Positions 1 to 8,268 are shown, numbered from the stretch's first letter. The stretch: DNA of 64,000 nucleotides from Streptomyces venezuelae (GCF_008642375.1 NZ_CP029194.1:2480001-2544000), one strand, 5' to 3'. Notes: generated by a model from the letters alone, not told the origin. Translations and numbers: made by a program.

Positions 1-624
1 CTTCTTGCCGCCGGTCGCCTTGGAGTTGTACGCGATGACGGTGGAGATGCCCGTCCACGGGTACGAATAGGCGCGGCCCGGGTCCCAGTCGGGGCGCCGG
101 AACTGGGCGGAGAGGTTCGCGTAGGCGTTGGGCAGGTTCGAGGGGTCGAGCTTCTGCGCCCAGCCCAGCCGGATCATCCGGGCGGCGAGCCAGTCGGTGA
201 CGCAGATCAGGTCGCGGCCGGTGTCCTGGCCGGCCGCGAGCTGCGGCTTGATCTTGCCGAAGAACTCGACGTTGTCGTTGATGTCCTCGGTGTACTTGAC
301 CTTGATCCCGGTGCGTTTCGTGAACGCCTCGAGCGTGGGACGCGACTTCTCGTCCTCGCTGATGTCCATGTACTCGGTCCAGTTGGAGAAGGCGAGGCTC
401 TTCTCCTTGGCCGAGACGTCGGTGGAGGCGGGACCTTGTCCCTCCCGCTTGGCCGGCGGGATGCCACAGGCGCTCAGGCCGGCGAGACCGCCGACCGTGA
501 GCGCGCCTACGCCGCCCGCGCGCAGCATCGAACGGCGGCTGAGTGCGCCGCGGCCGCTCGTCATGCTGCGCCGCATAGCCGCCAGCTGCGCGGCGGACAG
601 GCTTTCGGGCTCGTACTGCTCCAT
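1..624 (-). CDS. Polyamine-type ABC transporter substrate-binding lipoprotein (partial, 3' end off the window)
   Basis: Binds putrescine or spermidine outside the membrane and delivers it to an ABC permease. The first 208 codons are visible and the gene runs off the left edge. The N-terminus has a twin-arginine-like SRRSMLRAGG stretch, then a hydrophobic segment and a LSAC lipobox, so it is probably a Tat-exported lipoprotein. The mature part has the PotD-like blocks FSNWTEYMD, INDNVEFFGKI and TGRDLICVTDWLAARM. It is transcribed after the dehydrogenase at 675-2189 with a 50-base gap. The ATPase and permeases are probably further left. It is a clear paralogue of the protein at 10044-11231. The ligand is inferred from family and context. 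Confidence 0.9.
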   Translation of the reverse strand, partial: MEQYEPESLSAAQLAAMRRSMTSGRGALSRRSMLRAGGVGALTVGGLAGLSACGIPPAKREGQGPASTDVSAKEKSLAFSNWTEYMDISEDEKSRPTLEAFTKRTGIKVKYTEDINDNVEFFGKIKPQLAAGQDTGRDLICVTDWLAARMIRLGWAQKLDPSNLPNAYANLSAQFRRPDWDPGRAYSYPWTGISTVIAYNSKATGGKK

Positions 625-674
625 GCGCTGTGCCCTTTCGGGAGGGGTGGGCCGCTGGTCGGGCGGCGGATCTG

Positions 675-2189
675 CTATCGGTCCCCGAAGATCGTGCGGT
701 GCCAGTCCTTCGCGGCGACCGCCGTGTTGTCGAACATCACGTGCTTGACCTGCGTGTACTCCTCGAAGGAGTACACCGACATGTCCTTTCCGTATCCCGA
801 TGCCTTGGTGCCGCCGTGCGGCATCTCGCTGATGATCGGGATGTGGTCGTTGACCCAGACGCAGCCCGCCCGGAGCTCCCGCGTGGCGCGGTTCGCCCGG
901 TAGACGTCACGGCTCCAGGCGGAGGCGGCGAGGCCGTACGGGGTGTCGTTGGCGAGCCGGATGCCCTCGTCGTCGCTGTCGAAGGGCAGGGCCACCAGGA
1001 CCGGTCCGAAGATCTCCGACTGCACGACCTCGCTGTCCTGCGCGGCGCCGATGATCAGAGTCGGACGATAGTACGCGCCGTCCTTGAGGTCACCCCCCGG
1101 TGCTTCGCCGCCGGCGACGACGGTGGCGTAGCCGCGGGCGCGCTCGACGAAGCCGGCGACGCTGTCGCGCTGGGCGTGGCTGACCAGCGGGCCGAGGTCG
1201 GTGGTGGCCTCGAAGGGGTCGCCGACGCGGACGGACTCCATCAGTTCGGCGACGCGGGCGACGAAGGCGTCGAAGAGGGGGCGCTGGACGTAGGCGCGCG
1301 TGGCGGCGGTGCAGTCCTGGCCGGTGTTGATGAGGGAGGCGGCGACGGCGCCGTTGGCGGCGGCCTCCAGGTCGGCGTCGTCGAAGACGACGAAGGGGGC
1401 CTTGCCGCCGAGTTCGAGGTGGAGCCGCTTCACGGTCGCGGTGGCGACCTCGGCGACGCGCTTGCCGACCGGGGTGGAGCCGGTGAAGGAGGTCATGACG
1501 ACGTCGGGGTGGCCGACGAGGTGCTCGCCGACGACCCGCCCGGAGCCGCTGACGATGTTGATGACGCCGTCGGGGATGCCGGCCTCGGTCGCGGCCTGCG
1601 CGAACATCAGCGAGGTCAGCGGGGTGATCTCGGCGGGCTTCAGGACGATCGTGTTGCCGGCGGCGATCGCCGGGAGGATCTTCCAGGCAGCCATCTGGAG
1701 CGGGTAGTTCCAGGGGGCGATGGAGCCGATGACGCCGATCGCCTCGCGGCGGATGTACGAGGTGTGGTCACCGCTGTACTCGGCGGCCGCCTGGCCCTGG
1801 AGGTGGCGGGCGGCGCCGGCGAAGAAGGCGGTGTTGTCGATGGTGCCCGGTACGTCGAACTCGGTGGTGAGCCGGAGCGGCTTGCCCGCCTGGAGCGACT
1901 CGACCCGTGCGATGTCCTCGGCCCAGTCGGCGAGGACCCCGGCGAAGCGGTGGAGGGCGTCGGAGCGCTCGCCCGGGGTGGCGCCCGACCAGCCGGGGAA
2001 GGCGGCCTTGGCGGCGGCGACGGCCTCGTCGACGTCGGCGACGGAGGCGAGGCGGTAGGTGTAGACGTCCTCGCCGGTCGCGGGGTTGATGATCGTGTGT
2101 TCTCGGTCGGAGGTTCCGGCCCGGAGCCGTCCGCCGATGTACTGTGCGCCGTCCGCGAAGCGGTCCGTCACCTGGAAGCGGTTGCCCAT
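675..2189 (-). CDS. Gamma-aminobutyraldehyde-type dehydrogenase (first copy)
   Basis: NAD-dependent aldehyde dehydrogenase of 504 residues, likely oxidising 4-aminobutyraldehyde to GABA in putrescine breakdown. The general base Glu sits in LHLELGGKAP (about residue 259) and the nucleophile Cys in NTGQDCTAATRAY (about residue 293). The cofactor-binding APWNYPLQMAAWK and AGNTIVLKPAE stretches are intact. The frame stays open far upstream, but the ATG at MGNRFQVTDRF matches the family start. The gene is followed after 50 bases by the polyamine-binding protein, so the two are probably co-transcribed. A perfect 10-bp inverted repeat lies about 70-100 bases upstream. Exact substrate is inferred from context. 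Confidence 0.92.
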   Translation of the reverse strand: MGNRFQVTDRFADGAQYIGGRLRAGTSDREHTIINPATGEDVYTYRLASVADVDEAVAAAKAAFPGWSGATPGERSDALHRFAGVLADWAEDIARVESLQAGKPLRLTTEFDVPGTIDNTAFFAGAARHLQGQAAAEYSGDHTSYIRREAIGVIGSIAPWNYPLQMAAWKILPAIAAGNTIVLKPAEITPLTSLMFAQAATEAGIPDGVINIVSGSGRVVGEHLVGHPDVVMTSFTGSTPVGKRVAEVATATVKRLHLELGGKAPFVVFDDADLEAAANGAVAASLINTGQDCTAATRAYVQRPLFDAFVARVAELMESVRVGDPFEATTDLGPLVSHAQRDSVAGFVERARGYATVVAGGEAPGGDLKDGAYYRPTLIIGAAQDSEVVQSEIFGPVLVALPFDSDDEGIRLANDTPYGLAASAWSRDVYRANRATRELRAGCVWVNDHIPIISEMPHGGTKASGYGKDMSVYSFEEYTQVKHVMFDNTAVAAKDWHRTIFGDR

Positions 2190-2256
2190 GACGCTCTCCG
2201 TTGTCCCAGCTCGAATTGAGTGCCGATCCTGACATGCGGTTGCCACCCCAACAAGT

Positions 2257-2292
2257 GATTCCGTTGTTGCCTTTTGGTTACGCAACGGAATC
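2257..2292. promoter_or_regulatory. 10-bp perfect inverted repeat, putative operator
   Basis: Arms gattccgttg (2257-2266) and caacggaatc (2283-2292) are separated by 16 bases. They lie between the divergent dehydrogenase (start 2189) and NADAR gene (start 2365). The local sequence is AT-richer than its surroundings, as expected for a promoter. A related half site, cgcaacgaatt, occurs at 12938-12948 between the second dehydrogenase and the Lrp gene. I infer a shared regulator, perhaps that Lrp protein. A terminator is less likely, since no gene ends here. Confidence 0.55.
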
Positions 2293-2364
2293 GGTCGACC
2301 ATGTGTCGAGGTGGCCGGAAAATCTCCGTACGGAGTGTCCGTGGCGGATGCCAGACTCGCGTGC

Positions 2365-2913
2365 ATGAACAAGATCGAGGAGCTGACGCAGCAGGTCAAC
2401 GACGGTGAGCGCGTCAAATGGCTGCATTTCTGGGGCCACCGCCCGCACCCCGACGGGCGGCTCTCGGCGAGTTGCCTGAGCCAGTGGTGGCCCGCACCCT
2501 TCGTGGTCGACGGCGTGCGGTACGCGACCGCCGAGCACTGGATGATGGCGTCCAAGGCGCGCCTCTTCGGCGACGCCGGGGCCGAGCGCGCGGCGCTGGC
2601 CGCCGGCACCCCGGCGGAGGCGAAGAAGGCCGGCCGGCTGGTGCGGGGCTTCGACGAGACGGTGTGGGCGCGGGAGCGCCTCGGCATCGTCGTCGAGGGC
2701 AGCGTCCACAAGTTCTCCTCGGACGAGGCCCTGCGGGCGTACCTCCTCGGCACGGGCACCCGCGTTCTCGTGGAGGCGAGCCCGGTGGACCGGGTCTGGG
2801 GCATCGGCCTGGCGGCCGACGCCCCCGGCGCTCACGACCCGGCCCGCTGGCGCGGCCTGAACCTCCTGGGCTTCGCCCTGATGGAGGCCCGGGACCGGCT
2901 GCGGAGCGGCTGA
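2365..2913 (+). CDS. NADAR family protein (YbiA-like N-glycosidase)
   Basis: Protein of 182 residues matching the NADAR (DUF1768) family. Members cleave N-glycosidic bonds: YbiA acts on early riboflavin-pathway intermediates, and other members remove ADP-ribose from guanine. Visible hallmarks are the early LHFWGH stretch, then TAEHWMMASKARLFGD and later WGIGLAA. I chose the ATG at MNKIEELTQ; a GTG 54 bases upstream is also in frame, but the residues it adds look like non-coding sequence. No clear ribosome-binding site precedes the ATG. No toxin-like DarT partner is adjacent, so a housekeeping damage-control role is more likely than defence. It ends at a strong bidirectional terminator. Confidence 0.85.
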   Translation: MNKIEELTQQVNDGERVKWLHFWGHRPHPDGRLSASCLSQWWPAPFVVDGVRYATAEHWMMASKARLFGDAGAERAALAAGTPAEAKKAGRLVRGFDETVWARERLGIVVEGSVHKFSSDEALRAYLLGTGTRVLVEASPVDRVWGIGLAADAPGAHDPARWRGLNLLGFALMEARDRLRSG

Positions 2914-2921
2914 GAGCACGT

Positions 2922-2953
2922 GGGGCCCCGCACCTCGTGAGGTGCGGGGCCCC
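2922..2953. terminator. Bidirectional terminator hairpin
   Basis: Perfect 14-bp stem: ggggccccgcacct (2922-2935), loop cgtg, and the complementary arm 2940-2953. It sits between the stops of the convergent NADAR and DUF4190 genes. No T-tract is needed to explain it, as is usual in Streptomyces. Confidence 0.85.
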
Positions 2954-2970
2954 GTCACGTGCCGGTGCGG

Positions 2971-3645
2971 CTAGCGGGTGCTCTCGACCACCAGGCTGTT
3001 GTACGGGTCCCCGTCCGAGGAGGCCGAGCCGCCCTCGGCGATCGCCCAGATGACGAAGCCCAGGAAGACGCCGCTCACCACGATGCCGATGGAGCCGAGG
3101 ATGACGCCCGCGAGCGCCATGCCCCGGTTGGTCGCCTCGCCCCGGCCGGCCTTCTTCATGCCGATGATGCCGAAGATCAGCGCCAGGATGCCGAGGACGA
3201 CGCCGAGGCCGTACATGCAGAAGCCGGCGACCGCGATGATGCCGAGCACCATCGAGGCGATGCCCATGCCGTTGGCCGGCTGCTGCCAGCCGGGCGGCTG
3301 GCTGCCGTAGCCCGCGCCGTAGGAGGGGTACGCGGAGTACCCCGCCCCGGCCGGCGGGACCGGCGCGGCGGCCGGCGTGCTCGCGGCGGACGGGTACCCG
3401 TAGGCGCCGGCAGGCGGGGTGGCCGCCGGGTAGCCGTAGCCGGGCGTGGCCGCGGGGCCGCCGGGGGCGACCGGTGGCGGCGGGACGTCGTTCACCGCCG
3501 GCATGGACGTGACCGTCATCTGGTCGTGCACCGGCGGGGTCGACGGCGACACGGGCTTGCTCAGCTCCACGCCGTCGCGGTTCGGCGGAGCCCACGGGTC
3601 CGCCGGGTCGTACCCGCCCCGCGGCTGTTCTCGATTGTCAGACAT
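2971..3645 (-). CDS. DUF4190-type membrane protein with proline-rich N-terminus
   Basis: Protein of 224 residues. The first 130 or so residues are a low-complexity, Pro/Ala/Gly/Tyr-rich cytoplasmic tail with repeated GYPAA-like units. They are followed by two hydrophobic helices with the DUF4190 pattern: NGMGIASMVLGIIAVAGF, then LGILALIFGIIGMKKAGRGEATNRGMALAGVILG, and a final helix near the C-terminus. The Lys/Arg-rich loop between helices is typical of the family. Function is unknown; such proteins are common in actinomycetes. It is convergent with the NADAR gene and divergent from the deaminase at 3721. Confidence 0.8.
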   Translation of the reverse strand: MSDNREQPRGGYDPADPWAPPNRDGVELSKPVSPSTPPVHDQMTVTSMPAVNDVPPPPVAPGGPAATPGYGYPAATPPAGAYGYPSAASTPAAAPVPPAGAGYSAYPSYGAGYGSQPPGWQQPANGMGIASMVLGIIAVAGFCMYGLGVVLGILALIFGIIGMKKAGRGEATNRGMALAGVILGSIGIVVSGVFLGFVIWAIAEGGSASSDGDPYNSLVVESTR

Positions 3646-3720
3646 GGGCCTCCCCCATTGTGGTCACGCCATGCTACGACCTCACCCCTGGGAGGGAACC
3701 GCCCGGCCTACGATGATCCG

Positions 3721-4752
3721 ATGACCGACCTCCATCCCTTCATCGCCGGACTCCCCAAGGCCGAGCTGCACGTCCACCACGTCGGATCCGCCTCGCCCCG
3801 GATCGTCGCCGAGCTCGCCGCCCGCCACCCGGACTCCAAGGTCCCCACGGACCCCGAAGCCCTCGCCGACTACTTCACGTTCACGGACTTCGCGCACTTC
3901 ATCGACGTCTACCTGTCCGTCGTCGACCTCGTCCGCACCCCCGAGGACGTCCGGCTGCTGACCTTCGAGGTCGCCCGGGACATGGCCCGGCAGAACATCC
4001 GCTACGCCGAGCTCACCATCACCCCGTACTCCTCCACCCGCCGCGGGATCGACGAGCGCGCCTTCATGGCCGCGATCGAGGACGCCCGCAAGGCGGCCGA
4101 GGCCGAGTTCGGCACGATCCTGCGCTGGTGCTTCGACATCCCCGGCGAGGCCGGCCTCGTCTCCGCCGAGGAGACCGCACGGCTCGCCACGACCGACGGG
4201 ATCCGCCCCGAGGGTCTGGTCTCCTTCGGCCTCGGCGGCCCCGAGATCGGGGTCCCGCGCCCGCAGTTCAAGCCGTACTTCGACCTGGCGCGCGCCGCCG
4301 GTCTGCACTCCGTCCCGCACGCGGGCGAGACGACCGGCCCGGAGACGGTCTGGGACGCGATCAACGACCTGGGCGCCGAGCGCATCGGCCACGGCACCAG
4401 CTCGGTCCAGGACCCGGCGCTCCTCGCCCACCTGGCCGAGCACCGCATCGCCCTGGAGGTCTGCCCGACCTCCAACATCGCCACGCGGGCCGTCGCCACG
4501 CTCGACGAGCATCCGATCCGGCAGATGGTGGACGCCGGCGTCCTCGTCACGGTCAACAGCGACGACCCGCCGATGTTCGGCACGGACCTCAACAACGAGT
4601 ACGCGGTCGCCGCCCGGCTCCTCGGCCTCGACGAACGCGGGGTCGCCGCCCTCGCGAAGAACGCGGTGGAGGCCTCCTTCCTCGACGCGGCCGGCAAGGC
4701 CAGGATCGCCGCCGAGATCGACACGTACACGGACGGCTGGCTCGCTCGCTGA
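3721..4752 (+). CDS. Adenosine deaminase family protein (possibly aminofutalosine deaminase)
   Basis: Protein of 343 residues in the metal-dependent adenosine deaminase superfamily. Metal ligands appear in ELHVHHVGSA (HxH, about residues 16-20), in the VPHAGE motif, and in the NSDDPPMFGTDL block with its Asp. Canonical adenosine deaminases usually read HxHLEG after the HxH; here it is HVHHVGS, so the substrate may differ. Related enzymes deaminate 6-aminodeoxyfutalosine in the menaquinone pathway that Streptomyces uses, which is a plausible alternative. The ATG at 3721 is the only sensible start, since upstream sequence in this frame belongs to the divergent gene. It begins a run of five same-strand genes ending at 8140. 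Confidence 0.85.
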   Translation: MTDLHPFIAGLPKAELHVHHVGSASPRIVAELAARHPDSKVPTDPEALADYFTFTDFAHFIDVYLSVVDLVRTPEDVRLLTFEVARDMARQNIRYAELTITPYSSTRRGIDERAFMAAIEDARKAAEAEFGTILRWCFDIPGEAGLVSAEETARLATTDGIRPEGLVSFGLGGPEIGVPRPQFKPYFDLARAAGLHSVPHAGETTGPETVWDAINDLGAERIGHGTSSVQDPALLAHLAEHRIALEVCPTSNIATRAVATLDEHPIRQMVDAGVLVTVNSDDPPMFGTDLNNEYAVAARLLGLDERGVAALAKNAVEASFLDAAGKARIAAEIDTYTDGWLAR

Positions 4753-4771
4753 CGACGGCGAGAATGGGGCC

Positions 4772-5461
4772 ATGCGCCCTGTCACTGCCGTTGGTCACCG
4801 CGGCGACCCGTACCGCGTCCGAGAGAACACGCTCCCCTCGATCTCCTCGGCGATCGAGCGGGGGGCGGACGCGGTCGAGGTCGACGTCCGGCTCACGAAG
4901 GACGGCGTGCCCGTCCTCCTCCACGACGACACGCTCAAGCGGCTCTGGGGCCACGACCGTCCCCTGTCCGGCCTCTCGTACGAGCAGCTGCGCGAGCTGA
5001 CGTACGACGGTGTGCCGACCCTGCGCGAGGCACTCCTCACCGCGGGGGAGCACCGGCTGATGCTGGACCTGCCCGGCGGGAACGAGGACTCGGTCCGCAG
5101 GATCGTCGGCACGGTCCGGGAGTGCGGCGCCGGGGAGCGCGTGTACTACTGCGCCGGGGCCGTCGCCATGCTCCAGGTGCGGGCCGCCGACCCGGCCGCC
5201 GAGATCGCCCTGACGTGGACCACGCTCGCCCCGCCCCGGCCGGTGCTGCTCGACGCGGTGCGGCCGAGATGGCTCAACTACCGCTTCGGACTGGTGAGTC
5301 GGGAGCTCACCGAGCGGGTGCACCGGGACGGACTGCTCGTTTCGGCCTGGACCGCGGACACCACCCGGACCATGCGTAAGCTGATCTTCAACGGGGTCGA
5401 CGCGGTCACCACGAACCGGGTCGACGCACTGGCCGCCGCCCTGCGAAAGGCTCGCGCATGA
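4772..5461 (+). CDS. Glycerophosphodiester phosphodiesterase
   Basis: Protein of 229 residues in the GDPD family, which hydrolyses glycerophosphodiesters to sn-glycerol 3-phosphate and an alcohol. The catalytic HRG lies at the start (VGHRGDP), followed by the metal ligands in AVEVDVRLTKDG and the second catalytic His in LLHDDTL. The TIM-barrel end signature SAWTADT and NGVDAVTTNR are present. There is no signal peptide, so it is probably cytosolic and acts in phospholipid head-group turnover. It starts 19 bases after the deaminase and overlaps the next gene by 4 bases (ATGA), which indicates translational coupling. Confidence 0.9.
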   Translation: MRPVTAVGHRGDPYRVRENTLPSISSAIERGADAVEVDVRLTKDGVPVLLHDDTLKRLWGHDRPLSGLSYEQLRELTYDGVPTLREALLTAGEHRLMLDLPGGNEDSVRRIVGTVRECGAGERVYYCAGAVAMLQVRAADPAAEIALTWTTLAPPRPVLLDAVRPRWLNYRFGLVSRELTERVHRDGLLVSAWTADTTRTMRKLIFNGVDAVTTNRVDALAAALRKARA

Positions 5462-6237
5462 ACGACCGGATCCGCACCGACATCGCCCACAACGCCCGGG
5501 TGTGGAACTACTGGCTGGGCGGCAAGGACAACTACCCGGTGGACCGCGCCGTCGGCGACCAGGTCACCGCCTTCTACCCGAGCATCGGCGAAGTGGCCCG
5601 CGCCGACCGGGCGTTCCTCGGCCGGGCGGTGACCCATCTGGCCGCCGACGCGGGCGTGCGCCAGTTCCTGGACATCGGTACGGGCCTGCCGACCGCCGAC
5701 AACACCCACGAGGTGGCGCAGCGGGTGTCCGCCGATTCCCGGATCGTCTACGTCGACAACGACCCGATCGTCCTCACCCACGCCCGCGCGCTCCTGACGA
5801 GCGCGCCGGAGGGGGTCACCGAGTACGTGGACGCGGACGCGCGGGATCCGGAGACGATCCTGGCGGCCGCCGGCACGACGCTCGACTTCTCCCGTCCGGT
5901 CGCGGTGCTGATGCTGGGCATCCTCAACTTCGTCCTGGACACCGGCGAGGCCCGGGCGATCGTGAAGACCCTGATGGACGCCCTCCCCTCGGGCAGCTAC
6001 CTGGTCCTGACCCATCCGACGCTGGAGCCGGAGCTCGGCGGCGAGGGCAACAAGGCCGCGATGGCGTTCTGGAACGAGAACGCGACCCCGCCGATCACCG
6101 CCCGCAGCCGGGCCGATTTCACCTCCTTCCTCGACGGGCTCGACGTGCTGGATCCGGGCGTCGTGTCCTGCGCGCGCTGGCGCTCCGAACAGGCTGCCGT
6201 GGTCGCGCAGTTCGGCGCGGTGGGCCGCAAGCCGTAA
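5458..6237 (+). CDS. DUF574 family SAM-dependent methyltransferase
   Basis: Protein of 259 residues with the DUF574 (methyltransferase type 19) signature VWNYWLGGKDNYPVDR near the N-terminus. The SAM-binding loop follows in FLDIGTGLPT, and VYVDNDPIVLTHARALL provides the acidic residue for the ribose. This family is greatly expanded in Streptomyces and its substrates are unknown. It overlaps the GDPD gene by 4 bases, and its TAA stop shares a base with the ATG of the sensor kinase, so the three are likely translated together. That coupling is the main clue to function and does not resolve it. Confidence 0.9.
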   Translation: MNDRIRTDIAHNARVWNYWLGGKDNYPVDRAVGDQVTAFYPSIGEVARADRAFLGRAVTHLAADAGVRQFLDIGTGLPTADNTHEVAQRVSADSRIVYVDNDPIVLTHARALLTSAPEGVTEYVDADARDPETILAAAGTTLDFSRPVAVLMLGILNFVLDTGEARAIVKTLMDALPSGSYLVLTHPTLEPELGGEGNKAAMAFWNENATPPITARSRADFTSFLDGLDVLDPGVVSCARWRSEQAAVVAQFGAVGRKP

Positions 6238-7466
6238 TGGACGTACGGGGGGACGATCCGGGCGCCACGCGCGGCGACATACCCAGAGCCGTGCGGAGCC
6301 GCTGGGAGCGGACGCGGAGCTGGGGCGCGGCGAATCCGTGGGCGGTGGACATCGGCATCGCGCTGCTCGTGCAGGCGGCGATGACGATGCCGTTCGTGGT
6401 GCCGCGCGGGCCCGAGCTGGAGCCGGCGACCTGGCCCGCGTACGGCCTGACGTCGCTCACCGTGCTGCCGCTGGTCTGGCGGCGGCGCGCACCGCTCGCC
6501 GTCCTGCTCGCGATCCTGGCGGCGAGCACGCTCTACAAGCTCGCGATGGAGGGGCCGGGGCAGCCGCTGCCGTACACCGGGCTCGTCAGCGTCTACACGA
6601 TCGCCGTGCTGTCGCCGCCGTGGAAGCGGCTGGCGACGGCGGCCCTGCTCGTGGTCGCGGTGCCCGCCTCGGTCGGGCTCAACACCCGCTCGGCGCGGGA
6701 ACTGACCTTCTCCCTCTTCGTGTTCGGCGCCGCGTACGTCTTCGGCAGGCTCCAGGACGCCCGGCAGCGGGAGCACCGGATCGAGGCCGAGCGGGCCGCG
6801 TCCCGCGAACGGTCCCGGATCGCCCGGGAGATGCACGACATCCTGTCGCACGCGGTCAGTCTGATGGTCGTGCAGGCGGAGGCGGGACCGGTGGCGGTGC
6901 GGACGGCCCCGGAGCGCGCCGAGGCGGCCTTCGACGCGATCTCGGCGACGGGCCGCGACGCGATGGCCCAACTGCGGCAGATGCTGGGGGTGCTGCGCGA
7001 GGGCTCGGAGAGCGGGGCAGCCCCGCGCGAGCCGCAGCCCGGCCTCGCGGGCATTCCCGAGCTGGTCGAGCGGGTCCGGATCAGCGGCGGTCCGACCGTC
7101 ACCTACACCACCGAGGGCGGGGTGCGGGCCCTTCCCGCGGCGACCGGCGCGAGCGCCTACCGGATCGTCCAGGAGGCCCTGACCAATGTGGTCAAGCACG
7201 CGCGCGCCCGCACGGTCGACGTCCGGCTGACGCATGAGGAAGGGGTGTTGCGCGTGACGGTCACGGACGACGGGCGCGGCCCGCAGGCAGGACCGACCGG
7301 CCACGGCCTCGTCGGCATCCGGGAGCGGGCGGCCGCGCACGGCGGCACGGCGGCGATGGGCCCGGGGCCCGGCGGCCGGGGCTTCGAGGTCCGGGTCCGG
7401 CTGCCCGTACCCGCCGGGTCCGTACCCGCCGGGTCCGTACCCTCCACGGCGGAGGCGGGGAGATGA
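6237..7466 (+). CDS. Two-component sensor histidine kinase (HisKA_3 type)
   Basis: Protein of 409 residues. About four hydrophobic segments lie between residues 35 and 170, forming a small membrane sensor without a large extracellular domain. The HisKA_3 dimerisation box ERSRIAREMHDILSHAVS carries the predicted phospho-His at residue 200. The HATPase domain follows with EALTNVVKHA (N box), VTDDGRGP (G1) and GHGLVGIRERA (G2). The C-terminus has a VPAGS duplication caused by a 15-base direct repeat at 7407-7436. The gene overlaps its partner regulator by 4 bases. The signal is unknown; kinases of this shape often sense envelope conditions. Confidence 0.93.
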   Translation: MDVRGDDPGATRGDIPRAVRSRWERTRSWGAANPWAVDIGIALLVQAAMTMPFVVPRGPELEPATWPAYGLTSLTVLPLVWRRRAPLAVLLAILAASTLYKLAMEGPGQPLPYTGLVSVYTIAVLSPPWKRLATAALLVVAVPASVGLNTRSARELTFSLFVFGAAYVFGRLQDARQREHRIEAERAASRERSRIAREMHDILSHAVSLMVVQAEAGPVAVRTAPERAEAAFDAISATGRDAMAQLRQMLGVLREGSESGAAPREPQPGLAGIPELVERVRISGGPTVTYTTEGGVRALPAATGASAYRIVQEALTNVVKHARARTVDVRLTHEEGVLRVTVTDDGRGPQAGPTGHGLVGIRERAAAHGGTAAMGPGPGGRGFEVRVRLPVPAGSVPAGSVPSTAEAGR

Positions 7467-8140
7467 CGATCCGTGTGGTGGTCGCCGACGACCAGGAGCT
7501 GGTCCGCAGCGGTTTCGCGATGATCCTGGACGCGCAGCCGGACATCGAGGTGGTCGCGGAGGCCGGGGACGGGACGGAGGCCGTCGAGGCGGTGCGCCGG
7601 CTCGCGCCGGACGTGGCGCTGCTCGACATCCGGATGCCCAGGACGGACGGCATCGAGGCCTGCCGGACGATCGGTGCGGAGTCCCGCTGCCGGACGGTGA
7701 TCCTGACGACCTTCGACACCGACGCGTACGTGTACGAGGCGCTGCACGCGGGGGCGAGCGGCTTCCTCCTCAAGGACGTGCGCAGGGACGACCTGGTGCA
7801 CGCGGTCCGGGTCGTGGCGGCGGGCGAGTCGCTGCTCGCCCCGTCCGTGGCCCGGCGCCTCGTGGAGCAGTACACGGCGGGCGGCCCCCGCAGGACGGCC
7901 CCGGACCCCCGGCTCGACGTGCTGACCGGCCGCGAGCGGGAGACGCTGCTGCTGCTCGCGCGCGGGCTGTCGAACGCGGAGATCGCGGCGGAGCTGGTGG
8001 TGAGCGACCACACGGTGAAGACCCATGTGGGGAACGTGCTGGCCAAGCTGGGGCTGCGCGACCGGATCCAGGCGGTGATCTGCGCGTACGAGACGGGCCT
8101 GGTCGCGGCGGGCACTCCCCCGCCCGGGGGAGGCCGGTAG
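7463..8140 (+). CDS. NarL/LuxR family response regulator
   Basis: Protein of 225 residues and partner of the kinase just upstream (4-base overlap). The receiver domain has acidic residues D9/D10, the phospho-acceptor D55 in ALLDIRMP, the switch Thr in ILTTFD and the Lys in GFLLKDV. The C-terminal helix-turn-helix is intact (LTGRERETLLLLARGLSN, then VSDHTVKTHVGNVLAKLG). It should bind DNA as a phosphorylated dimer. The serine hydrolase 128 bases downstream and the upstream operon are candidate targets, by position only. Confidence 0.94.
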   Translation: MTIRVVVADDQELVRSGFAMILDAQPDIEVVAEAGDGTEAVEAVRRLAPDVALLDIRMPRTDGIEACRTIGAESRCRTVILTTFDTDAYVYEALHAGASGFLLKDVRRDDLVHAVRVVAAGESLLAPSVARRLVEQYTAGGPRRTAPDPRLDVLTGRERETLLLLARGLSNAEIAAELVVSDHTVKTHVGNVLAKLGLRDRIQAVICAYETGLVAAGTPPPGGGR

Positions 8141-8268
8141 CCCGGCACTCCCCCGCGTCGGCGAGAAACCTTCCCCCACGAGACCGCCGGTACGGGCGAT
8201 CCGCGGATCCTCCCTGGTCAGCAGGATGGAGCCATCAAGAACAACGGCTCACACCACGGGAGTTGACC

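Noticed and set aside
2190..2804. N-terminal extension of the first dehydrogenase
   Set aside because: Residues upstream of MGNRF overlap the divergent NADAR gene and the regulatory repeat, and have no match to the family.
2365..2913. NADAR gene as part of a toxin-antitoxin pair
   Set aside because: No toxin-like gene adjoins it, and both neighbours are unrelated housekeeping genes on the opposite strand.
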